A stretch of 64,000 nucleotides of DNA from Sipunculus nudus (taxonomy: Eukaryota > Annelida > Sipuncula > Golfingiida > Sipunculidae): assembly GCA_026874595.1 (NCBI GenBank), contig CM049312.1, forward strand, positions 27,273,956-27,337,955, read 5' to 3'. This document shows positions 25,663-35,517 of this stretch, in pieces; within the stretch, counting starts at the first letter, position 1; each line of letters opens with the position of its first letter. The translations under genes were made by a program, and so were the position numbers. Under the pieces are notes generated by a model that saw only the letters and a program-made list of their open reading frames with translations, was not told the origin of the DNA and searched no databases.

Positions 25663-27800
25663 TCTCTTGTGATATCCTTATGATATATCACCCTGAATCT
25701 CTCTTGTGATATCCTTATGATATATCACCCTTGGTCTCTGTTGTAATACCCTTATGTTATATCACCCTTGGTTTTTCTTGTGATATCCTTATGTTATATC
25801 ACCCTGAATCCCTCTTGTGATATCCCGATGATATTACCCCTTGATCTCTCTTGTGATATACTTACAATATATCACCCTGGGTCTCTCTTGTGATATCCTT
25901 TTGATATATCCCCCTTGGTCTCCCTTGTGATATCCTTATGATATATCACCCTGGGTCTCTCTTATGGTATCCTTATGATATATCATCTTGGGTCTGTCTT
26001 GTGATATCCTTATGATAAATCCCCCTTGGTTTCTCTTGTGATATCCTGATGATATATCACTCTGGGTCTCTCGTGTGATATCCTTATGATCCCCCTTGGT
26101 CTCTCTGGTGATATCCGTACCATATATATCACCCTGGGTCTCTCTTGCGATATCCTTATTATATATCACCCTGGGTCTCTCGTGTGATATCCTTTTAATA
26201 TATCCCCCTTGGTCTCTCTGGTGATATCCGTACCGTATATCACCCTGGGTCTCTCTTGCGATATCCTTACTGTATATATCACCCTGGGTCTATTTTGTGA
26301 TATCCTTATGATATATCACTCTTGGTCTCTCGTGTGATATCCTAATGATATATCCCCCTTGGTCTCTCTTGTGATATCCTTATGATATATCACCCTGGCT
26401 CTCTCTTATGATATCCTTATGATATATCACCCTGGGTCTCTCTTGTGATATCCTTATGATACATCCCCCTTGGTCTCTCTGGTGATATCCGTACCATATA
26501 TCACCCAGGGTCTCTCTTGTGATATCCTTATGATGTATCACTATGGGTCTCTCGTGTGATATTCTTATGATATATCACCCTGGGTCTCTCTTGTGATATC
26601 CTTATGATATATCCACCTTGGTCTCTCTTTTGATATCTTTATGATATATCACCATGGGTCTCTCTGATGATATCCTTATGATATATCATCCTGGGTCTGT
26701 TTTGTGATATCCTTATAATATATCCCCCTTGGTCTCTCTTGTAATATCCTTATGATATATCCCACTTTGTCTCTCTGGCGATATCCGTACCATATATCAC
26801 CCTGGGTCTCTCTTGCGATATCCTTATTATATATCACTTGGGTCTCTCTTGTGATATCCTTATGATATATTGCTCTGGGTCTCTCGTGTGATATCCTTAT
26901 GATATATCACCCTGAGTCTCTCATGTGATATCCTTATGATATATCACCCTGGGTCTCTCTAGTGATATCCTCATGATATATCGACCTGGGTCTCTCTTTT
27001 GATATCCTTATGATATATCACCTGAATCTCTCTTGTGATATCCTTATGAAATATCACCCTGAGTCTCTTTTGTGATATCCTTATGATATACCACCCTTGG
27101 TCTCTGTTGTAATACCCTTATGTTATATCACCCTTGGTTTTTCTTGTGATATCCTTATGATATATCACCCTGAGTCTCTCTTGTGATATCCTTATGATAT
27201 ATCACCCTAAGTCTCTCTTGTGATATCCTTATGATATATCAAACGAGGTCTCTCTTGTGATATCATTATGTTATATCACCCGGAGTCCCTCTTATGATAT
27301 ACCGATGATATTAGCCCTTGGTCTCCCTTGTGATATACTCACAATATATCATCCTGGGTCTCTCTTGCGATATCCTTATGATATATCACCCTGGGTCCCT
27401 CTTGTGATATCCTTATGATATATCACCCTGGGTCTCTCTTGTGATATCCTTATGATATATCACCCTGAGTCTCTATTGGGATATCCTTATGATATATCAT
27501 ACTACGCCCTTCTTGTGATATCCTTAATGTTATAATACTCTGCCTATTATGAAATCTTTATGTCATATCACCCTGAATTTCTCTTGTGATATCCTCATGA
27601 TATTTTATTCTGAGCCTGTCTTATGATATCCATGTGATATAAAACTCTGAGTCTCTGTTGTGATATCCTTCCTATATGATTGATTACTCCTAGTCTCTTT
27701 TGTGATATCATGTATGATTTGTTACTTTGGTTGTCTCTTGCGTTATTCTGTATGATGTAGCACTCTTTCGTTTGATATATTGTATGATGTATTACTTTTC

Positions 27801-28395
27801 AGAGCGGATCTCGGATTTTGGTAAGGGTAGGGTCCAACCGAGGAAGACTTAAAGACGACCTACAAAAAGATCCTCTGGTCCAAAACGTGGGGATTCTAAG
27901 TCCCAAAATGTGGTTTGAAACCTTGAAAAAGGGGGGTTTGGGCTTTAAAAAGGTTGGGTCAAGACCGCCCTCCGCCCCCCCCCCCCCTCTCTCTCTCTCT
28001 CTCTTGTGTTATCCTGTCTTGTACATGTTTTGTATATGTGTCTATACTTTATTCCTGTAATCCGTTTCTTTGAAGTGTTGCTTGCTTGGTGTGTCAGGAA
28101 ATTAAACTCAGTACGACTTCCTTGGATCAGGCATCTATGTTTGGTTTCTCTTTTTTCCCTTTAGCTATTTACTAGGCTTTCAGATCGAGACTTTGAGCAA
28201 ACTCATTTATCATCTCAGGGAGAATTCACGTACACTCAGAATAAAGGTTACTTCATAGTTGTACAAGAAGTATTATAGCAAGAAGGGTTCAGGCCCGGCC
28301 ATCCGGCTATCTTGGCACGCGGATATCTGGTGAGCAGATTTTTGAGTAGCGAATATCCGGGAAGCGAATAGCCGGACGGACATGGTGAAAAGTGT
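27801..28395. other. Flank of the satellite, dispersed-repeat fragments
   Basis: It starts with a repeat fragment related to 8815-8935, then a C-rich and (CT)n tract at 27975-28004. An inverted repeat TCCGGCTAT (28302-28310) and ATAGCCGGA (28368-28376) encloses degenerate GCGAATATCCGG-like repeats. No gene was seen. Confidence 0.5.
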
Positions 28396-28801
28396 TATGT
28401 TTTACCCTTGGTAAGTTGGGTTTGTTTGTATGCACCTACTTTAACAGAGAAAATTCTGAACAGATTTTGTTAACACAGTTTAGGGGATAAGCATAACACC
28501 CACAATGACCCGTGCTACGCGACCCGTGCTTCTACAGCGAAACATTGTGCACATCATAGGAAAGCTTAATTGTGGGGGGGGGGGGGGGGGGGGGGTTAGA
28601 GTTGGATCAAAATGCAAATGCATTTACATTTAAATATTAATGCAACGGTTTTGAAAAGCCCGCATTTGCATTTGCATTTAAATGCCAGGATGATGTTTTG
28701 TATTTGCATTTGCATTTGCAAAATATGCTACGCATTTGCATTTAAATATGTATCGAATGTCAAATGCGAATTCTTTATATTTTGCCAAAAGGCTTGGCAT
28801 C
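28396..28801. repeat. Copy 2 of the duplicated element, outside the array
   Basis: A 406-bp near-identical match to 25267-25662, with a 22-base poly-G tract and ATTTGCAT-rich right half. Its right boundary falls inside the hairpin at 28796-28842. Confidence 0.9.
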
Positions 28802-28842
28802 CAACAAAAACATGTACTTGTAGACAATTCTTGTTGGATGCC
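28796..28842. repeat. Perfect 12-bp inverted repeat (hairpin)
   Basis: GGCATCCAACAA at 28796-28807 is the exact reverse complement of TTGTTGGATGCC at 28831-28842, with a 23-base loop. The shared element ends at its first bases. Confidence 0.8.
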
Positions 28843-31020
28843 GAACAATTTAGCTTGCCCCTTAGGCAGCTATATTGGAATTGCTCAAGGAAATGCATTT
28901 CACTGCATGGAAGGATAGCTAGCATAAAAGAAACAATATTGGATCGATTTATATGTAGACGTTTTTGAATGTATTCTGTCAATTTAAACCAACCAGGAAT
29001 TTTCTGAATGTTACAAAGTAAGCAAAGCCAAGCTCAAGGTAATTGGTAGGCCTATGTACCACTATTTTCAATCATAACATATATCTTGGCCACTGCACTG
29101 TCATATTTTATGCAATATGTTTTTTTAATAGGCAATAATGATATCGATCCCTGAACAAACTTTAAATCAAGACAGTATCGCACTAATATACTGCATGAAT
29201 GGTTTTCAAAAAGACCTTATTGAATTGATGCATGTGATATTTTTTTTTATATTTCTGTTTTCTCATAAGCCTACCTTAGTTCTGCCAAACAAACATTTAG
29301 TATCCCTTGGTGTTTTTTTCTTGGAAGATTCATACATTTCAAAAGCCTTGTTGAAAAATATTGATACAGGAATAATCATGGCATATTTAACTATTCGAAA
29401 CACCTTGTCGAACAGGAGGGGGATTTGTAGAAACCGTTGTCTAAATTTTTGTTCTATATAACCTAAATATGAGCTGAAACAGGGTCAGATAGCATTCTAA
29501 TTGTTAAATGGTTTAAATAAGGTTCTTCTAAAACCTTAAAAGAAACAATTAATGTCCTGAGAAAAAAAAATCCATCAGCGAAACCTGCTTAGCAGGAATG
29601 AAGGCACATCTGCACATGAAAACAGTCAAATTAGTATTGTTACTGAAAGAAAGGATGCACATTTCCCCCGATATAACAGGAACTCAACAGTGCACTTGTA
29701 TGATAACGGGACCATACATCTCTCTGGACATGAAGGCCTACCATGGAAGATAAAATCAGGGAATCACAGTCAGGTCTGTATTAACCATGCGATGCACTTA
29801 AATTGCCAAGGGAAAAAACATCAGAGTAACTGTTCCCAAGATACGATAAGAACGTGCTCAAAGGACACCAAGATGGGCAGTGCATATGGAGATATAAGTA
29901 GAGCTGTTTCAAATGCCAAGGTAGTCATTGACGAAGTAACTTGTAGTTATGTAGTCCTCTGTGTAAGAAAGTGTGTTAGTGGTAAAAGGTGTAATTCGAG
30001 CTAAACAGTTTGAATTAGGATTAATAGGTTCTCTGTCGACGAAACCTCAGCAATTTGAGAACACTAAACTGCAAAAACGCAGTCCTAGATGCTTCTGTGA
30101 AGGAATTTGTGGTTGTAATATTTTAGTAACACGGGCCCTTGAGGCTCAAAATGTGTCGAAAATTCATGAATCATAACGGTCACCGTGGCACTAAAGTTAA
30201 ACACAAACCCAACGTTGACATGGGTTTTTACATACGGCTGACATACGGCTGTACCCCCAATATTACCAATATAACTTCGGTATATGAGGTATGAAACAAA
30301 GAGCATGACCAGAAGAGTGTTTCCAAATCAAGGAGGTAACCTCTACGAAAGATCTTCTGTTGTTTCTAGAATTCATAAACTTCGGCCCTTTTTAACACTG
30401 AAGCACTTATACAGCATCAAGTATTTTAGATGTTTTCTCTGACTGCCTCCCAGGTATTCTTATCCTAAAGGATAGACTTTTGATACATGTTAATTTTAAA
30501 CTATGTTCAAGATAATCCATCTCATTTATATAATGGGACTGTTGCAGAAACTCTAACTAAGTGGCTGAATAAATTTAATCAGGTCAAATATTTTAGATGT
30601 TTTCTCTGATTGTCTCTCAGGTATTCTTGTCCTTAAGGATAGATATATAATACATGTTAATTTTATACTATGTTCAAGATAATCCATCTTGACTTGACCT
30701 ATATACATATATATGGTCATTTGAAACATTTATCCTCATATTATATAATGCACTCCCCGCCTAGATTTTATTATTGGGATGGCGGCCATCTTGGATTTAG
30801 AGGGGGTCAAGGGGTTTTTTAATTTTTTTTTTCGACAGCTAACACCTGCATGAAGTGAAAACAAACACTATCTTATTTATGGCATTCAGTTCCTACCGGA
30901 CTGGGATTTGGTACCTGAGCGACTAAACAAATCGTGGTATATTACATGCTTACACGAGACCTGAAGACAATACGAATGAAATGATAAAACATTCTAGTTA
31001 TCTTATGTTGATATGATGAC
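28843..31020. other. Intergenic, including one long open frame of unknown meaning
   Basis: AT-rich DNA. An open frame without a stop runs 29561-30004 on the plus strand (about 146 codons, cysteine-rich near its end), but has no well-placed ATG, no recognised domain and no splice support. It could be a decayed exon or chance. A partial tandem duplication lies at 30417-30522 and 30583-30689. Confidence 0.4.
30417..30689. repeat. Two-copy ~105-bp direct repeat
   Basis: The segments 30417-30522 and 30583-30689 match closely, sharing TATTTTAGATGTTTTCTCTG, AGGTATTCTT and TATGTTCAAGATAATCCATC. Start-to-start distance is 166 bp. Confidence 0.8.
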
Positions 31021-32945
31021 AAACCATCAACCGAGGCTACGGATGGTGTTTACGTTTTGCTCCTTTCATTACCGATGCTACGGATGGTGTTTACGTTTTG
31101 CTCCCTTGATAACCGAAGCTACGGATGGTGTTTAAATTTTACCCTTTTGATAACCGACGCTACGGATGGTGTAAACGTTTTACTCTTTTTATAACCGACG
31201 ATACGGATGGTGTTTACGTTTTGCTCCCTTGATAACCGAAGCTACGGATGGTGTTTAAATTTTACCATTTTGATAACCGAAGCTACGGATGGTGTTTAAA
31301 TTTTACCCTTTTCATAACCGAAGCTACGGATGGTGTTTAAATTTTACCCTTTTGATAACCGACGCTACGGATGTGTAAACGTTTTACTCTTTTTATAACC
31401 GACGCTACGGATGGTGTTTACGTTTTGCTCCTTTGATTACCGACGCTACGTATGGTGTTTACGTTTTGATCCCTTGATAACCGAAGCTACGGATGGTGTT
31501 TGAATTTTACTCATTTGATAACCGAAGCTACGGATGGTGTAAACGTTTTACTCTTTTTATAACCGACGTTACGGATGGTGTTTACGTTTTGCTCCCTTGA
31601 TAACCGAAGCTACGGATGGTGTTTAAATTTTACCCTTTTGATAACCGAAGCTACGGATGGTGTTTAAATGTTACCTTTTTGATAACCGAAGCTACGGATG
31701 GTGTTTAAATTTTAACCTTTTGATAACCGAAGCTATGGATGGTGTAAACGTTTTATTCTTTTTATAACCGACGCTACGGATGGTGTTTACGTTTTGCTTC
31801 CTTGATAACCGAAGCTACGGATGGTGTTTAAATTTTACCCTTTTGATAACCGAAGCTACGGATGGTGTTTAAATTTTACCCTTTTGATAACCGAAGCTAC
31901 GGATGGTGTTTAATTTTTACCCTTTTGATAACCGAAGCTACGGATGGTGTTTAAATTTTACCCTTTTGATAACCGAAGCTACGGATGGTGTTTAATTTTT
32001 ACCCTTTTGATAACCGAAGCTACGGATGGTTTTTAAATTTTACCCTTTTGATAACCGACGCTACGGATGGTGTAAACGTTTTACTCTTTTTATAACCGAC
32101 GCTACGGATGGTGTTTACGTTTTGCTCCTTTGATTACCGACGCTACGGATGGTGTTTACGTTTTGCTCCCTTGATAACCGAAGCTTCGGATGGTGTTTAA
32201 ATTTTACCCTTTTGATAACCGAAGCTACGGATGGTGTAAACGTTTTACTCTTTTGATAACCGACGCTACGGATGGTGTTTTCGTTTTGCTCCCTTGATTA
32301 CCGAAGCTACGGATGGTGTTTAAATTTTACCCTTTTGATAACCGAAGCTACGGATGGTGTTTAAATTTTACCCTTTTGATAACCGAGGCTACGGATGGTG
32401 TTTAAATTTTACCCTTTTGATAACCGACGCTACGGATGGTGTAAACGTTTTACTCTTTATATAACCGACGCTACGGATGGTGTTTACGTTTTGCTCCTTT
32501 GATTACCGACGCTACGGATCGTGTTTACGTTTTGCTCCCTTGATAACCGAAGCTACGGATGGTGTTTAAATTTTACCCTTTTGATAACCGAAGCTACGGA
32601 TGGTGTAAACGTTTTACTCTTTTGATAACCGACGCTACGGATGGTGTTTTCGTTTTGCTCCCTTGATAACCGAAGCTACGGATGGTGTTTAAATTTTACA
32701 CTTTTGATAACCTAAACTATGGATGGTGTTTAAAATTTACCCTTTTGATAACCGACGCTACGGATGGTGTAAACGTTTTACTCTTTTTATAACCGACGAT
32801 ACGGATGGTGTTTACGTTTTGCTCCCTTGATAACCGAAGCTATGGATGGTGTTTAAATTTTACCCTTTTGATAACCGAAGCTACGGATGGTGTTTAAGTT
32901 TTACCCTTTTGATAACCGACGCTACGGATGGTGTTTACGTTTTAT
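31021..32945. repeat. Minisatellite, 41-bp unit, ~47 copies
   Basis: A head-to-tail array with core CTACGGATGGTGT. Three subtypes interleave: TTTAAATTTTACCCTTTTG, TTTACGTTTTGCTCCCTTG and TAAACGTTTTACTCTTTTT, preceded by ATAACCGAAG or ATAACCGACG. The recurring order of subtypes suggests multi-unit blocks were copied. Confidence 0.95.
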
Positions 32946-33496
32946 AACTTAGATTACCTCAGGGATAAAACATAACTGACCTAATCATGTCCTCTTTGTG
33001 ACCTTAATCGCATATTAATTCAATGAATAATCATGGGCAGAGCAGTTTGCGTTGGCAATGTAAATAGTCAATCACCTGAATAGCTCAAAACTTCCATAAT
33101 TTTTGTACTCTCCAAAACGAACACATGTAGTCTGTATCAGTACCCTGTGTGTTTCCCGGGGTATGTTATTTTTTACACAAAGGTGACAATATAAAAGGTC
33201 CAGACCAAAGATTGTAGGAGCTATTCAGCAGATTGCCGATTGAATATTTATGTTTTACCTTCAACTGAATTCGCATTAGACAGGTAATCCAAAATATGAC
33301 AAAATATTTCACAATAATGGCTTTGGTGGTTAGATCAATATCGTGAGGGACAGACAGTCATGGAACTTTGTTCGGCGATTAGTTAAACCTTTCATGTATT
33401 TTTCGTGTGCGTGCATTGGCGATGGAGTCCCTGCGGTTCTGTATCCAATTTCCAAGACAAACACAGAACTTCTGTAAGCTGAATGAATGAGTTACA
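32946..33496. other. Short intergenic stretch downstream of the second C1q gene
   Basis: About 550 bp between the 41-bp minisatellite and the 3' end of the second C1q gene. No gene or repeat was recognised. Confidence 0.5.
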
Positions 33497-33499
33497 CTA

Positions 33500-33505
33500 T
33501 TTATT
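33500..33505 (-). terminator. Polyadenylation signal AATAAA of the second C1q gene
   Basis: AATAAA on the minus strand overlaps the last base of the current stop codon, which is unusually close. It also lies at the stop of the alternative C1q-like frame. Functional use is uncertain. Confidence 0.35.
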
Positions 33506-35361
33506 TAGAATTCTTTCCCTCGGCTTAACAAAAAAGGAGTATGTATAATTCTTAAGCAGTGGCTCACCCATACCGTCTCTGTCTTCTTCAAGGGTATAGC
33601 TACGCTCAGGCTTGCGGTGCCCATTCCCGATCCAGACGTGACCTTTTCCCCGCCTTTCTGGAGTTGGAGACATATTTTGGTTCTGCCGGATCCGTTCACG
33701 TGGAACACATACAGGCCAGGGACAGGAGCGTGGAATCTCCTCAATCTCACGTTGAAGCCCCCTCCGTGGTTAAACACCACACGGTCGTACTGCACCAATG
33801 GTGCCTTTGTTACGATTTTAGCGCCACTGTAGCTTACCAGGAACGAAACGTCCGGGACATCTTATAATTATAATCAAAACAATAATAATAATAAACAACA
33901 AAAACAAACGACAACAACCATAATAATAATAATAACATTAATAACATCAACAACAATAATCTCAATAATAATAATTACAATAATAATAAAAATACTACTA
34001 CTACTAATAATAATATAGTAATAATAATCATAATAATGATAATATTAATGATAATAATAATAATAATAATAAAAATAATTATTATTATTATTATTATTAT
34101 TATTATTTTTTTTTTTATTATTATTATCATTATAAAAATAAACAGAAGAAGAAGAAATACTTTTATTGTATATTTCGTTGCCTTTACCGACAACCCCATG
34201 TCCCATCGGCGGGAAAAAAGGGTGGGTTTCTCAGTCTCATTTTCGTATAATTCCAATCGTGTTTTTTTTAACCCATTTCTAGTTCTGTGGAGTTAATAGA
34301 TTCTGAAAATGCTCTGTGATCGGTAGGAGAAACAGCTACTAATATATATTTGTTTGATTTATTTTAGTTTTAATGTTTGGGTGCTAAATATATAATTCAG
34401 GCGTCTCGTTGTGAAAGGATCATTTATATTTTTCAGATATAAATCCTGCGGTCCGTGTAAGTTCTATGCAATATCTAGCAGTCCAAGTTCTTTTATCGTA
34501 TCACTGAAATCTTACTCTCCCTTTTAAAATGTTTAATGATTTCTAAATTTTGTATATCACTTAATTAAAATCTCACTTTAAAAATGTAAAGTCAAAAGTG
34601 TCTAAGATTACCGTTGTCAATGTTTTGAGCTGTTCTGCGTTGTGATGTATAGAGCGTAAATATTCATAATGACATAAGCACTATATTATCCAGGTAAAAA
34701 TCTGGTATATTACAAAAGTGATTTTTTTTTTATTTTTAACAGTACAGTTAGATAAAGATTTAGATAATTTTTTTTCAGACATTACGATTTATCTATTACT
34801 GGGCCTCGTAAATAACATAAAACATTTGACTGCGCCATCCTTTTTTCACCACATCTTTTAATTTATCATCCTATCAAAAAAGGATATACTGTTAACCAGT
34901 TTGGAATTTCTTCTTGCAAGGATAGCATCTCTTTTAGCATAGCTTTTTTTTCATTCCAAGGCAATTTTAACTGGTCATTTTTTTTAATTGAAATTGGCGA
35001 AGATGTTATATCCTTATTTTTATTCATTGATCCTGTTAGCGGTCCAAGACAAATTGCTCCATTGGTATAATCCATCTGGTCAAATACAGGGGCGTCAATA
35101 TAGGGGGGATGGGGGTATTTATCCCCAACCTTTGGCAAGAGGGGAGGGATGATCAATGTTATCATAGCCAACTATTCAGAGAATAATATCTATATATTGC
35201 AAATGATATATTTTAATAAATAAAATTAAAGACTTTGGTTCCATTTGAGTTGACTATAAAATATTATATATAAATCTGATTTAGAATTAACTTATACCGG
35301 AAAAAATGCATCTTTTCCTAATACATTTTACTTTATAATATTATATTTAAAATGTGATTAA

Positions 35362-35422
<61 letters not shown>

Positions 35423-35467
35423 TACATATAGATGGATGGATGGACGGACAGGCAGAGAGAGACAGGC

Positions 35468-35517
<50 letters not shown>

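Larger units (their letters stand above)
12754..27800. repeat. ~15 kb satellite/minisatellite array, 37-bp palindrome-containing unit
   Basis: About 395 copies of a 37-bp unit run head to tail, interrupted once at 25267-25662. Each unit contains the palindrome TGATATATCA, a CCCTGGGTCTCTCTTG stretch and TGATATCCTTA; most units therefore carry GATATC. TGATAT and ATATCA can pair as a hairpin across the unit junction. At least three unit types alternate: TCACCCTGGG, TCACTCTGGG and TCCCCCTTGG, the last often followed by CTGGTGATATCCG and then TACCATATAT. The left border (12754) is sharp, while copies decay steadily from about 27480 to 27800. Larger blocks within it are duplicated (see findings). 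The many 63-residue minus-strand frames are artefacts: 37 is not a multiple of 3, so the repeat cycles through all frames. Confidence 0.97.

Noticed and set aside
12887..26169. Dozens of ~63-residue minus-strand frames with the recurring YHKDITRETQ/ISQERPR pattern
   Set aside because: They are translations of the 37-bp satellite. The unit shifts frame each time; long frames exist only where unit variants remove TGA. There are no splice signals or constant start.
12754..27800. A CRISPR array
   Set aside because: The 37-bp unit is contiguous with no unique spacers, and the window is a eukaryotic genome.
25473..28982. Frames beginning MQMHLHLNINATV in both 0.4 kb copies
   Set aside because: Produced by the ATTTGCAT/CATTTAAAT repetition; the second copy runs into unrelated flank, and the two frames end differently.
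33559..33867. Plus-strand frames of 102 and 71 codons
   Set aside because: They are antisense to exon 3 of the second C1q gene.
34036..34296. Poly-isoleucine frames on both strands
   Set aside because: Caused by the ATT/TAA trinucleotide tract in a C1q intron.
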